DNA of 64,000 bases from Gammaproteobacteria bacterium (GCA_030066085.1 JASJCI010000036.1:1-64000); one strand, 5' to 3'. Counted from the first letter of the stretch, positions 33,482 to 42,323 are shown. Notes: generated from the letters alone by a model not told the origin. Numbers and translations: made by a program.

Positions 33482-33907
33482 ATGTCAATTCAGGGCGGGT
33501 GTTTATGCGGCAAGATTCGTTACGCGGTTAACGGCGATCTTTACGACATCAGTCACTGTCATTGTTCGATGTGCAGGCGCCAGCATGGTGCGGCATTTGC
33601 CACCTACGCCGACTTCGATCCCGGAGACTTCGCATGGACTTCGGGTGAGACGCTGGCAAAAATATACGAAACCTCCTCACGGGAAGGCTGGTGTTTTTGC
33701 AGCGAATGTGGCTCGACACTGGCAGGGACCAGTCAGGGTATCGTCACTTCCATCACCCTGGGTAGCGTCGACGGCGATCCGGGAATACGACCGGAGTCGC
33801 ACATCTTTGCCGGGTCGAAGGCGCCGTGGCATGAAATCAGCGACGACCTGCCGCGGTTCGACCAGTGGCCCCCCGAAACCTGGAAACCTGCGAGCAAAGG
33901 CAACTAA
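33482..33907 (+). CDS. GFA-fold zinc protein
   Basis: 141 aa. Ligands CLCGKIRYAV near residue 8, CHCSMCRRQHGAAF near 27 and CSECGSTLAG near 76; C-terminal PWHEISDDLPRFDQWPP is the common GFA tail. GGAGAA precedes the ATG. Placed between the nitroreductase and the PnbB-like gene. Function not assigned. Confidence 0.9.
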   Translation: MSIQGGCLCGKIRYAVNGDLYDISHCHCSMCRRQHGAAFATYADFDPGDFAWTSGETLAKIYETSSREGWCFCSECGSTLAGTSQGIVTSITLGSVDGDPGIRPESHIFAGSKAPWHEISDDLPRFDQWPPETWKPASKGN

Positions 33908-34146
33908 TCCCGCCGAATCCCTACAACCCGAAAGCTGCGGCAAAACGCTGGATTCGAGGCCACCGCTGCAATAAAACGCGGATGATGACTTCGATGAAAC
34001 CAGGAGATTGAATCAGGACGCGCCGGTTTATTCGCCCTTCGTGCGGCAGGATCCCAACCCAACAGGTTGAACGGGGTGCCCGATCCGGGCTCATTTGCGC
34101 AAGCGGGAAACTTTCATGTATAACCACGGCGTGAGGATTCGAAATC

Positions 34147-34614
34147 ATGCATATTGAACAATTCCGGGACCTGCTCAAACCGGTAACCGATTTTGTGGCA
34201 GGCCAGGCGGTAAACCCTGACCTCGCGGTGGCACTCAACCGACGATTCCCCGGGGACAGTGACCTTTTCAACACCATCGAAGCGGCCTGCCACGCGGCCA
34301 TTGCGGAAGGCTGGATGTGCGCGCAGGGTTCCGCGGGGCGGCGTTTCGGTCGCGTAATCGAACCCGGCGACGAGACCGGCGGACTCAGTGTCGACGTGGT
34401 CGCCCTCGAGGATTTCGTCGGCCCGCACCATCGTCACCCGACCGGCGAGATCTGCATGATCATGCCGGTTTCGCAGGCGGCGCGCTTCGATGGCAATCCG
34501 AGGGGCTGGTGCATTTTCGAACCGGGATCCGACCATCGCCCGACCGTTACGGACGGCGAGGCACTGGTGCTGTACATGCTGCCGCAAGGCAAAATCGAAT
34601 TCACCGGGCAATAA
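34147..34614 (+). CDS. DUF4863 protein, 4-hydroxylaminobenzoate-lyase-like
   Basis: 155 aa. Resembles the DUF4863/PnbB family, whose characterised members deaminate 4-hydroxylaminobenzoate to protocatechuate. Seen: a cupin-like segment FVGPHHRHPTGEICMIMP with two His, ARFDGNPRGWCIFEPGSDHRPTV and VLYMLPQGKIEFTG. The family call is from memory, so moderate confidence. The neighbouring nitroreductase supports it. Confidence 0.68.
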   Translation: MHIEQFRDLLKPVTDFVAGQAVNPDLAVALNRRFPGDSDLFNTIEAACHAAIAEGWMCAQGSAGRRFGRVIEPGDETGGLSVDVVALEDFVGPHHRHPTGEICMIMPVSQAARFDGNPRGWCIFEPGSDHRPTVTDGEALVLYMLPQGKIEFTGQ

Positions 34615-34621
34615 TCGTCCA

Positions 34622-34735
34622 GGCAAGGCGCGAGCCATGCTGTATCGAGACGTCTGCGGCTGGTTCGAAAAGGTATCGCGCGGCATTTACGGCCTGTCTC
34701 CGCGCGGCCGGCGGGAAGTCAACACGTGGCACCGC
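34622..34735 (+). pseudogene. Relic of a DUF2161 C-terminus
   Basis: About 32 codons, beginning LYRDVCGWFEKVSRG and ending GLSPRGRREV. This matches the C-terminal winged-helix tail of DUF2161 (putative PD-(D/E)XK proteins), where a sequence like YGWFERVxRGVYxLTPxG ends the protein. The nuclease part is absent. It continues in frame into the following hypothetical gene. Confidence 0.5.
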
Positions 34736-34783
34736 CCGTGTTTCCGAAAGCCCACTCAGGGCAGGCAACGACGCACAACTCTT

Positions 34784-35317
34784 ATGCATGCATCCATCAT
34801 CCATGAGAATCCTGCCGGGCACGACTCCAAACCGCGCGTCTACCTGAATTCGATCCAGGTGCGATCCCGTGCCGAACCGGTGCTGCTGCAGACCTTCTAC
34901 AGTGAAGACTGCTCGGAAATCGCCGGTATCATTCGCGCCCGACTGGTAGACCTCATCCGCCTGCCCCACGTGTCCACGGTAAGCGGCGCCAGGAGCAGTG
35001 ACCTCGCGCTCGATATTCTCGTGCCCGATTTCGTGACCGCGATTCGCGTTTACGACATGCGCTTTCGACTGTTCCATATCGATCCGCGCTGGCGTCCGAC
35101 CCTGACGCTCGCCGCCCGCCTGAACAGGCTGATATCGGGTGAGGTCGTCGAGCAGGTCAGCATTACCGAATCCATCGAGTCGGAGCTGCGCTGGCGCGAC
35201 CTGCTGTCACCGCGGGCAATACGGAATGATCGCGTCGCGCACCGGCAGCTGGAGCTCGATCGACTGCTGTCCGGCGCCAGCATGGCGCTTGTGGACAGGC
35301 TCAGGGAAGCCGTATGA
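34784..35317 (+). CDS. Conserved-looking protein of unknown function
   Basis: 177 aa from the ATG at 34784. Alpha/beta character with VYLNSIQVRSRAEPVLLQTFY, ARSSDLALDILVPDFVTAIRVYD and RFRLFHIDPRWRP. No family recognised. An upstream in-frame ATG at 34637 would fuse it to the DUF2161-like tail (226 aa total); I favour the shorter form. Ends just before the methyltransferase gene. Confidence 0.65.
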   Translation: MHASIIHENPAGHDSKPRVYLNSIQVRSRAEPVLLQTFYSEDCSEIAGIIRARLVDLIRLPHVSTVSGARSSDLALDILVPDFVTAIRVYDMRFRLFHIDPRWRPTLTLAARLNRLISGEVVEQVSITESIESELRWRDLLSPRAIRNDRVAHRQLELDRLLSGASMALVDRLREAV

Positions 35318-35347
35318 TCACGGGGCACCCGCCTGCAGGAGAAGATT

Positions 35348-36130
35348 ATGGGTGAAAGTACTACCGGCCAGGTTTCCGACGCGGCGGCCCGCGTCTACGA
35401 CGCAGTGTACCTTCCCGCGCTTTTTCAGCAGTGGTGTCCACGGGTAGTGGCCAGCGCGGAAATCTCGGCGGGACAGGAGGTTATCGACGTCGCCTGTGGC
35501 ACCGGCGCCCTCGCCCTGGCTGCAAGCGAAGCGGTTGGAGCCGACGGTTTCGTCGCCGGCGTGGATAACAATACCGGCATGCTCGCCGTTGCCGCGACCA
35601 AATCGGCGACGGTCGAATGGTATCACGCGGGCGCAGAGTCCCTGCCATTCGAACAGGATCGTTTCGACCGCGCGCTCTGCCAGTTCGGGCTGATGTATTT
35701 CAAAGACCGGGTCGGCGCAATCGGCGAAATGATGCGCGTGTTGCGTCCCGACGGCCGCCTGGTGCTGGTAGTGTGGGACGAACTGGCGCACAATCCCGGC
35801 CTGGCCGCGGAAGAATATCTCTGGCAGCAAGTGTTTGACGAGGAGATCGACGAGGCCCCTTACAGCCTGGGCAACAAGTCGATCCTGGAACAACTGTTGC
35901 GCCAGGCGGGTATTAGCGACTTCCGTATCGAAACCCATACCGGCACGGCGCGTTACGACTCTATTCGCAGCTGGATTCATACCGGTGCTGCCGGCTGGAC
36001 CGACGACGATGCGCTAGACGCTGACGAACTCGAGCTGCTGCTCGACACCGCGGAACGCGAGCTGGCGCATTTCAGGACGGCACGGGGTCATGTGGAGTTT
36101 TCGACTTCGGCGCACATCGTGACGGCTTGA
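35348..36130 (+). CDS. SAM-dependent methyltransferase
   Basis: 260 aa. UbiE/Methyltransf_11-like: EVIDVACGTGALALAASE, DNNTGML, LCQFGLMYFKDR, MRVLRPDGRLVLVVWDEL. An all-helical C-terminal part is typical of family members acting on small molecules. GGAG precedes the ATG. Substrate unknown. Confidence 0.88.
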   Translation: MGESTTGQVSDAAARVYDAVYLPALFQQWCPRVVASAEISAGQEVIDVACGTGALALAASEAVGADGFVAGVDNNTGMLAVAATKSATVEWYHAGAESLPFEQDRFDRALCQFGLMYFKDRVGAIGEMMRVLRPDGRLVLVVWDELAHNPGLAAEEYLWQQVFDEEIDEAPYSLGNKSILEQLLRQAGISDFRIETHTGTARYDSIRSWIHTGAAGWTDDDALDADELELLLDTAERELAHFRTARGHVEFSTSAHIVTA

Positions 36131-36209
36131 TCCCGGCGCCTTGCTCGTCGGAACAGATTTGCGGGCCGCTGCGACGAATAGCACAATACCCGGAACTGGT
36201 TCTGCCGAT

Positions 36210-36563
36210 ATGACATCCCGATCCGCCATACGCTCCGCTACCGGCACCTGCAGCCATCTGCACCTGCCGTGCCAGGACTGCCGACGCCGCACCGGCAGCG
36301 CGTTTTGTATTGCCGGGTTTTACCCGTCGGAGACGATAAGAGTCGAAGGCGAATCTCACCGCCTGGCGCGCAGCTCGGCCGACGGCTTCGACCACGAACT
36401 CCACTTCTGTCCCAATTGCGGCGCTACGGTCTACTGGATGACCACGCGCAAGCCCGGCCAGGTGGCGGTTGCCGCCGGTGCTTTCGCCGCTCCCGCGTAT
36501 CCGCCGCCGGGACGCTGCGCGCACGAACAGCGGCGCCATTCCCGGGTTCGCATCGCGCTATGA
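36210..36563 (+). CDS. GFA-fold protein with an incomplete N-terminus
   Basis: 117 aa from the ATG at 36210. The middle and C-terminal parts are normal (CQDCRRRTGSAF, CPNCGATVYW, VAAGAFAAPAYPPP), but the N-terminal CxCGA zinc motif is missing and the C-x-C before CQDC has become CSHLHLPC. Upstream bases do not restore it in frame. Possibly frameshifted or a decaying copy. Ends with a 4-nt overlap to the next gene. Confidence 0.6.
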   Translation: MTSRSAIRSATGTCSHLHLPCQDCRRRTGSAFCIAGFYPSETIRVEGESHRLARSSADGFDHELHFCPNCGATVYWMTTRKPGQVAVAAGAFAAPAYPPPGRCAHEQRRHSRVRIAL

Positions 36564-36892
36564 AACGGGACAACATCAACTGGCCGGCATTCATCAAGTA
36601 CAGCGGTGACGACGAACTGGTGCTGGTGAAGGACGACACCCGCTGGCAACGCGAATTTCGCCAGGCTACGTTCGATGCGGACGACTTCCTGGTAGACAGC
36701 GGCGGCCGCCGCTTCACGCTCGCCGGCGAGAATTCTGCACCGGTGTCGCTGGCGCAGCCGCTCGCGGACGGCGAACTCGATACGCTGCTGCGCAACCATT
36801 TTGCCGCGCTCGGTGAGTGCTGCATTGCCAAGATTCCCGCACTGCCGCCAGCCGAGGCCCTGCGCCTGCTGTGCGACACCGAGGATAGCTGA
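36560..36892 (+). CDS. DUF4144 protein
   Basis: 110 aa. Matches DUF4144 in INWPAFIKYSGDDELVLV, DADDFLVDSGGRRFTL and LGECCIAKI. Function unknown. ATG overlaps the preceding stop as ATGA; the next gene follows at 10 bases. Part of the 36.2-38.2 kb operon. Confidence 0.82.
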   Translation: MKRDNINWPAFIKYSGDDELVLVKDDTRWQREFRQATFDADDFLVDSGGRRFTLAGENSAPVSLAQPLADGELDTLLRNHFAALGECCIAKIPALPPAEALRLLCDTEDS

Positions 36893-36902
36893 GGTCACCG
36901 CC

Positions 36903-37718
36903 ATGAGCGCCGCGGAGCCCGGTGTCGATCCCGATTTTGGTCTTACCGCCGAAGACTACGCGCGACATCGTGCCGGCTTTCCACCGCTCCTGTTCGAGCG
37001 TCTGCGCGAGCAGGGTATCGGTCTGGCCGGTCAGCGGATCACCGATCTCGGCACCGGCACCGGCAGCCTCGCGCGCGGTTTCGCGCAAAACAGCTGCCAT
37101 GTTATCGGTATCGACCGCGCCGCGACCATGCTCGACGCCGCGCGTGAAATCGACGCCAGGCTCGGGATCAACGTCGACTACCGGGTAGCGCCGGCCGAGG
37201 CGACCGCTATTACCACCGCCAGCCAGGACGTGGTCAGTGCCGGTCAGTGCTGGCACTGGTTCGATCGGCCACGTGCCGGGGCCGAGCTGCGGCGCCTGCT
37301 GAAACCGGGCGGTCACGCGCTGATCGCGCACTTCGACTGGATTCCGCTGGCGGGTAACCTGGTGCAGGCGACCGAGGCCCTGATCGAGCAATACAATCCC
37401 GCGTGGGACATGGGAGGTGGTTGCGGGCTCTATCCGCAATGGCTGCGCGACCTGGGGGAAGCCGGGTTCGAAAACATCGAGAGCTTTTCGCACGACGTCG
37501 ACGTGTTTTACTCGCCGATCGACTGGCGCGGTCGCATCCGCGCCAGCGCGGGCGTCGGCGGCAGCCTGACGGCAGCACGGGTTACCGCCTTCGACGACGA
37601 TCTCGCGCAATTACTGGCGCGCGATTTCCCCGGAGAACAACTTGCTATTCCGCATCGCTGCTTCGCGGTAACAGCGCGAGCGCCCGCCGGCAACCCGGGC
37701 GAGGAACTGTCACCATGA
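36903..37718 (+). CDS. SAM-dependent methyltransferase
   Basis: 271 aa from the ATG at 36903. Begins PDFGLTAEDYARHRAGFPP, a common N-terminus of small class I enzymes; motif I ITDLGTGTGSLARG, post-I VVSAGQCWHWFD, then LKPGGHALIAHFDWIP. Similar in layout to the methyltransferases beside GNAT genes in many proteobacteria. Substrate not inferable. Overlaps the GNAT gene by 4 nt. Confidence 0.88.
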   Translation: MSAAEPGVDPDFGLTAEDYARHRAGFPPLLFERLREQGIGLAGQRITDLGTGTGSLARGFAQNSCHVIGIDRAATMLDAAREIDARLGINVDYRVAPAEATAITTASQDVVSAGQCWHWFDRPRAGAELRRLLKPGGHALIAHFDWIPLAGNLVQATEALIEQYNPAWDMGGGCGLYPQWLRDLGEAGFENIESFSHDVDVFYSPIDWRGRIRASAGVGGSLTAARVTAFDDDLAQLLARDFPGEQLAIPHRCFAVTARAPAGNPGEELSP

Positions 37719-38176
37719 AGGTCGAACTGCGTGTCATGGACGCCACGACCCTGCCGCTGGTTCTGCCGCTGATCGCGGACTACCACGCCTTCGAATCGCT
37801 CGACAGCAGCGCGGCGGAGCGCGAGGCCGCGGCACGACAGCTGCTCGACAACCCGGATATCGGCGGGATCTGGCTGGTTTACTGCGACGAGAAGCTGGCC
37901 GGTTACATCGCGCTGTGTCGCGGCTTCAGTATCGAATTCAACGGTTTCGACGCCTTCGTCGACGAATTCTTCCTCGCCGAGAGTTTTCGCGGCCGCGGCG
38001 TCGGCGGGCAAGTGCTCTCGGCCATACGCGCCGAGGCACGTACACGCCAAATCAATGCGCTGCACCTCGAAGTCGCGCGCGACAATCAGGCCGCGCGGCG
38101 ACTGTACCAGGCGGCCGGTTTCGAGGCTCGCGAGAAATACGTACTGATGACGGCACTGCTCGGCGAGGACGAGTAG
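37715..38176 (+). CDS. GNAT acetyltransferase
   Basis: 153 aa. Acetyl-CoA motif A FRGRGVGGQVLSAIRAEA near residue 88, motif B ARRLYQAAGFEARE. The first strand KVELRVMDATTLPLVLPLI is present. ATGA overlap with the methyltransferase gene shows co-translation. Acceptor unknown. Confidence 0.9.
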   Translation: MKVELRVMDATTLPLVLPLIADYHAFESLDSSAAEREAAARQLLDNPDIGGIWLVYCDEKLAGYIALCRGFSIEFNGFDAFVDEFFLAESFRGRGVGGQVLSAIRAEARTRQINALHLEVARDNQAARRLYQAAGFEAREKYVLMTALLGEDE

Positions 38177-38242
38177 TCAGGTCTGCGGAATCAGCACGAA
38201 CCGGTGATGCGCGCTAAACCAAACCATGCTCCGGTAGCGCAG

Positions 38243-38325
38243 GCAGATTGCTTCGGCCTCGCAATGACGACAATCATCCGTCGTTACGAGCCTGGCGACG
38301 CAATCTACCGGCCCTCGTAATATCG
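38243..38325. repeat. Decayed dispersed repeat (family B)
   Basis: AGATTGCTTCGGCCTCGCAATGACG and, after 20 bases, CGTTACGAGCCTGGCGACGC with AATCTAC: a worn copy of the repeat at 16034-16146. Lies between two genes on the same strand. Confidence 0.5.
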
Positions 38326-38382
38326 GGGTGAGGCAAAATCCTTTATGCTTCCCTGGCATCATGCTGAGCTGAAAACGACCCG

Positions 38383-39021
38383 ATGATAAAAGCAGGAGGC
38401 AAAACCGCGGTTATTCTGGATCTCGGCAACGTCGTGCTCGATTACGACGTGCACCGTATCGTCGAATCGCTCGCGCTCGACGCGAGATCCGGTGCCTTGC
38501 TGCGCGACGAGCTGTTTGGCCATCCGGACTGGCTCGATCTCGATCGTGGCAGCCGCACCGAGGCTGAGGTCGTGCGCGCGGTGCACTTGCGCACAGGTCT
38601 CGACCCGGCCACGATCGAGTCTGCCCTGCTGACGATGAAGGACTCGCTCGACCCAATCCCGCAAACGCTCGACCTGATGCACGAGCTCGTTGCCGCCGGC
38701 CTGGATCTTTACTGCCTGTCCAACATGTCGCGCGAAACCTTCGCCCATGTTCGCGAGCATGACTTGTTCAGCCTGTTCGCGGGCATCATCATCTCCGGCC
38801 AGGAGCGAATGGTCAAACCCGACCCGGCAATTTTCGAGCTGCTGCTCGAGCGCTTCGCGCTGACACCCGCGACAAGCCTGTTCGTCGACGACAGTCCTGC
38901 GAATGTCGACAGTGCACGGCGCGTGGGCATCGACGCCTATCATTTTCGCCGCGGCAGGTACTGTTATGCCTGGCTGCGCGGCGCACTGCTCGACTCACGC
39001 CCGCCACGTGGGGCAAACTAA
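38383..39021 (+). CDS. HAD-superfamily phosphatase
   Basis: 212 aa. HAD-IA: motif I VILDLGNVVLDYD (nucleophile Asp), motif II YCLSNMSRE, motif III KPDPAIFELL, motif IV VDDSPANV. The DLGN form of motif I matches YihX-like phosphatases, which dephosphorylate sugar phosphates such as glucose 1-phosphate. Exact substrate not evident. Confidence 0.92.
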   Translation: MIKAGGKTAVILDLGNVVLDYDVHRIVESLALDARSGALLRDELFGHPDWLDLDRGSRTEAEVVRAVHLRTGLDPATIESALLTMKDSLDPIPQTLDLMHELVAAGLDLYCLSNMSRETFAHVREHDLFSLFAGIIISGQERMVKPDPAIFELLLERFALTPATSLFVDDSPANVDSARRVGIDAYHFRRGRYCYAWLRGALLDSRPPRGAN

Positions 39022-39026
39022 GGTCC

Positions 39027-39359
39027 ATGAGCAGGCGATCCGACAGCGGCCGCGACCCGAGCCCGAGCGAATGGGCCGAGGCCGAGCGCATCGCGGCGCT
39101 GCATCCGCTGCAGCAGCAAGACCATCCGACCGCGGTGCCGGCGGATCCGGCCAGGCTCGTGCACGTGAATACCTACGGCGCGCTGCCGACGTTTTACATC
39201 GATCGGCCCTTCATCTGCCGGCGCTGCGGCAAGCGCGAAATCTGGCGGGCGCGTGACCAGAAATGGTTTTACGAGGAAGCCGGCGGACACATCGATGCAC
39301 GCGCGGTCGAGTGTTACACCTGCCGCAAGGCGAAACGCAAGGGAGACACGCAACCATGA
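39027..39359 (+). CDS. Zinc-ribbon protein
   Basis: 110 aa. C-terminal zinc ribbon: CRRCGKREIW near residue 70 and CYTCRKAKR near 97, in the arrangement of the 'probable zinc-ribbon' family. N-terminal half polar and probably disordered. Ends with a 4-nt overlap to the ACT-domain gene. Function unknown. Confidence 0.85.
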   Translation: MSRRSDSGRDPSPSEWAEAERIAALHPLQQQDHPTAVPADPARLVHVNTYGALPTFYIDRPFICRRCGKREIWRARDQKWFYEEAGGHIDARAVECYTCRKAKRKGDTQP

Positions 39360-39754
39360 GCGGCGAAACCGATCTCGACCGGCTGGTAGCCGGCATGGCG
39401 CCCCGGCTACAGCCCGGTGAATTTATATTCCTGAATTTTGCCGATGCGGCTTACGGCGATCATGCCGATCTCGCACCGGTTGCAAGCTGCCGCGAAGCCG
39501 AGGGCCTGACCCTGGTAGTGCCGCGCGCACGCGCGCAGGCCGCGGGTTACGACGCCGGCAGCCCGCTGCGAGCGATTTCGCTGGGCGTGCACTCGAGCCT
39601 GGAGGCCGTCGGCCTGACCGCGATGATCGCGGCCGCGCTAACCGAACACGGCATCAGCGCCAACGTGATCGCCGGCTACTATCACGATCACGTCTACGTC
39701 CCCAGCGAGCGCGCTGAAGAGGCGCTCGCGGTGCTCAGGAAACTGGCGGATTGA
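39356..39754 (+). CDS. ACT-domain protein (DUF2241 type)
   Basis: 132 aa. Two ACT-like halves: LTLVVPRARAQAAG, then SLEAVGLTAMIAAALTEHGISANVIAGYYHDHVYVP. Family members are thought to bind amino acids; no enzyme domain is fused. ATGA overlap with the previous gene. Confidence 0.85.
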   Translation: MSGETDLDRLVAGMAPRLQPGEFIFLNFADAAYGDHADLAPVASCREAEGLTLVVPRARAQAAGYDAGSPLRAISLGVHSSLEAVGLTAMIAAALTEHGISANVIAGYYHDHVYVPSERAEEALAVLRKLAD

Positions 39755-39814
39755 ATCCGCCCGCAACCCGTCGCCGAATCCGCGTCGCAAACCGTTTTCA
39801 GGTACACTTCGGCC

Positions 39815-40144
39815 ATGGCATTTCTCGCTTCTTTTCGCGCCGCCCTGCTGCTGGGCAAGGCCAACCGGCAACTGCAGGATGCGCAGTACGAAGCCGCGCT
39901 CGGGCGCGCTTTGCGCGCGAGGAAACTGCCGCTGAAACCGCAGTACGCCTGGCTGTGCGCGATGATCGAGGGCAAGGCGCGCTATCACCTCGGCGACCGC
40001 GCCGCTGCGCTCGAGCCGCTGCTGCGCGCGCGTGGATTCCTGCAGCCGATAATTGCCGCGCAACCCGACTCGAAACCGCTGCAAAACATCCGTGACGACA
40101 TCGAGTCGCTGATCGCCACCATCGAACCGGAGCAGACATCATGA
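39815..40144 (+). CDS. Small helical protein of unknown function
   Basis: 109 aa, helical with TPR-like spacing (RALRARKLPLKPQYAWLCAMIEGKARYHLG). Overlaps the isochorismatase gene by 4 nt, so part of the operon. No family recognised. Confidence 0.68.
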   Translation: MAFLASFRAALLLGKANRQLQDAQYEAALGRALRARKLPLKPQYAWLCAMIEGKARYHLGDRAAALEPLLRARGFLQPIIAAQPDSKPLQNIRDDIESLIATIEPEQTS

Positions 40145-40686
40145 CCACTGGCTTACTCGTCGTCGACGTGCAAAACGACTATTTCGCCGATGGCGCCATG
40201 GCGCTGGTCGGGATGCAGGCGGCCGCCGACAATTGTCAGCGGCTGCTGCAGGCGTTCCGCGCGCGCGAGGCGCCGATTTATCACCTGCAGCACCTGTCCG
40301 CCCAGGAAGGCGCAACCTTTTTCATTCCCGGCACACCCGGCGCCGAGATCCACCCGCTGGCGGCACCGGCCGATGACGAACCGGTCATCACCAAGCACTT
40401 TCCGAGCGGTTTCCGCGATACCGATCTCGACGAACGCCTGCGCGCCGACGGCATCGCTTCGCTGGTAATCTGCGGCGCGATGAGCCACATGTGCATCGAT
40501 ACCACGACGCGTGCGGCGTTCGACCTCGGTTACGCCAACACGCTGATCGCCGACGCCTGCGCAACGCGCGACCTCGAGTTCGACGGGCGCCAGGTCGCCG
40601 CGACCGATGTACATGCCGCCTACATGGCCGGTATCGGCGCGGTATTCGCGCGCGTTACCGGCACCGACGACTACCTCGCGGAGTAG
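40141..40686 (+). CDS. Isochorismatase-family cysteine hydrolase
   Basis: 181 aa. Catalytic triad in the usual positions: Asp9 in LVVDVQNDYF, Lys in ITKHFPSG near 83, Cys in MSHMCIDTTTRAA near 117, with the cis-peptide GAMSH before it. Family members hydrolyse amides or vinyl ethers (nicotinamide, pyrazinamide-like or isochorismate); the specific substrate is not shown. Confidence 0.92.
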   Translation: MTTGLLVVDVQNDYFADGAMALVGMQAAADNCQRLLQAFRAREAPIYHLQHLSAQEGATFFIPGTPGAEIHPLAAPADDEPVITKHFPSGFRDTDLDERLRADGIASLVICGAMSHMCIDTTTRAAFDLGYANTLIADACATRDLEFDGRQVAATDVHAAYMAGIGAVFARVTGTDDYLAE

Positions 40687-40694
40687 TTCGGCCA

Positions 40695-41129
40695 ATGCCG
40701 GTGCGCCGCTACCGCGACAGCGACCGCGACCAGCTGGTCGAACTCTGGCGCACGGTGTTTCCCGATGATCCGCCGCACAACGAACCGGCAGCTATGCTCG
40801 ACGCCAAGCTCGAGGTCGACGACCTGCTGTTCGTCGCCGAGGGCGAGAACCAACTCGACGGTGCCTGCATGGCTGGCTACGATGGTCACCGCGGCTGGCT
40901 GTACGCGGTTGCGGTACGTTCCGAGGGCAGGCGCCGGGGCCTGGGTCGGGCCCTGGTCGAGGCCGCGCTGGCGGCGCTGCGCGAACGCGGCTGCATCAAG
41001 GTCAACCTGCAGATCCGCAGCGACAACGCCGCGGTAGAATCGTTTTATCGCGCACTCGGTTTCGCCACCGAGGAACGTATCAGCATGGGCCGACATATCA
41101 AAATCAAGCCACAGGAGTTCCGCCAGTGA
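40695..41129 (+). CDS. GNAT acetyltransferase, YpeA/RimI-like
   Basis: 144 aa. VRRYRDSDRDQLVELW at the start, motif A RSEGRRRGLGRALVEAAL and NLQIRSDNAAVESFYRALGF. This last form is characteristic of the YpeA group. Ends in a GTGA overlap with the DUF1330 gene. Confidence 0.9.
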   Translation: MPVRRYRDSDRDQLVELWRTVFPDDPPHNEPAAMLDAKLEVDDLLFVAEGENQLDGACMAGYDGHRGWLYAVAVRSEGRRRGLGRALVEAALAALRERGCIKVNLQIRSDNAAVESFYRALGFATEERISMGRHIKIKPQEFRQ

Positions 41130-41416
41130 GTGCCTTTCTCGTCGTCGATACGAAAATCAGGAATGCCGCGGCTTACGAGGAGTACAAGCAGCGTGCCAAA
41201 CCGATCGCGGAAAAATACGGTGGAACCTACCGGGTCCGGGGAGGCGCCATCGACCTGCGCGAAGCCGACCTGTGGTCGCCGACCCGAATCGTGATTATCG
41301 AGTTTCCGGACGTGGCAAGCGCGCGCGCATTCGCCGATTCGGACGAGTATGCGCCCGTCAAGCCGATACGCCAGCAGAATGCCGCCTGCACCCTGTTCAT
41401 CGTCGAGGGGGACTAG
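41126..41416 (+). CDS. DUF1330 protein
   Basis: 96 aa with a GTG start inside the preceding stop (GTGA). Dimeric ferredoxin-like barrel: SAFLVVDTKIRNAAAYEEY, RVRGGAIDLREADLW, RIVIIEFPDVASARAFADSDEY. Function unknown; family members are small stress-like proteins. Confidence 0.88.
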   Translation: MSAFLVVDTKIRNAAAYEEYKQRAKPIAEKYGGTYRVRGGAIDLREADLWSPTRIVIIEFPDVASARAFADSDEYAPVKPIRQQNAACTLFIVEGD

Positions 41417-41489
41417 GCAAGATGCCTGGTGCTCGCGACTCTGTCCCCGAATATCCGTCAGTGGCTGACATGCCGGACAGGGGTGCTGC

Positions 41490-42323
41490 ATGACTATCGA
41501 AACATCGGACCAGCCGGAAGCTTTCGCCCGCTTCGAACACGAGGGCTGGGAACGCGCCAGCAGCGCCTACGATCGCAGCTTCGGACGCCTCACGCCGCAA
41601 TCGGCCGACGCGCTGCTCGACGCCGCCGGCGTCAACGACAAAAGTCGGCTGGTCGACGTCTGCTGCGGTCCGGGCATGGTGGCGGGCGCCGCGACGGCTC
41701 GCGGTGCGCGGGTAACGGGGCTGGATTTTTCCGCCGCCGCGATCACGCTTGCGCGCAGCCGCGTCGACGGTGCCGAATTTATCGAGGGTGATGCCCAGGC
41801 ACTGCCGTTCGACGACGCCGAGTTCGATGCCGCGGTTTGCGGCTTCGGCCTGATTCACCTGCCCGACGCCGCGCGCGGCCTGGCGGAAATGGTGCGCGTG
41901 GTTCGTCCGGGCGGGCGCATTGCCGTCAGCGTCTGGGAGCCGCCCTCGCCCGGTAACGGCTTCGGCCTGCTGTACGATTCGATCAGGGCCCATGCCGACC
42001 TGAACGTCGACCTGCCGCACGGCCCCGATTTTTTCCAGTTCAGCGACGATACGCGCATGACCGAGCTGCTGCGCGATGCGGGACTGCAGGACATTGGCCT
42101 CGAACGTGCGCCGCAGTTCTGGGTATTCAACGGCGAGCACGCGCTGCACGACGAACTGCTGGAGAGCACCGTGCGCGCGCGCGGCTTGATCCTGGCGCAG
42201 ACGCCAGCGGTGCAGGCGCGCATCCGCGCCGCGGTCATCGACGGCATGGGAACGTTTCGCGCGGTGCACAATGTCTACCGTGTGCCGATGCCGGCCATGA
42301 TCGGCGCGGGAGTAAAACCCTGA
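41490..42323 (+). CDS. SAM-dependent methyltransferase
   Basis: 277 aa. Motif I RLVDVCCGPGMVAGAATARGA, GLDFSAAAITLARSR, AVCGFGLIHLPD, VRVVRPGGRIAVSVWE. Helical C-terminal domain. Third methyltransferase in 7 kb. Substrate unknown. Confidence 0.88.
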   Translation: MTIETSDQPEAFARFEHEGWERASSAYDRSFGRLTPQSADALLDAAGVNDKSRLVDVCCGPGMVAGAATARGARVTGLDFSAAAITLARSRVDGAEFIEGDAQALPFDDAEFDAAVCGFGLIHLPDAARGLAEMVRVVRPGGRIAVSVWEPPSPGNGFGLLYDSIRAHADLNVDLPHGPDFFQFSDDTRMTELLRDAGLQDIGLERAPQFWVFNGEHALHDELLESTVRARGLILAQTPAVQARIRAAVIDGMGTFRAVHNVYRVPMPAMIGAGVKP

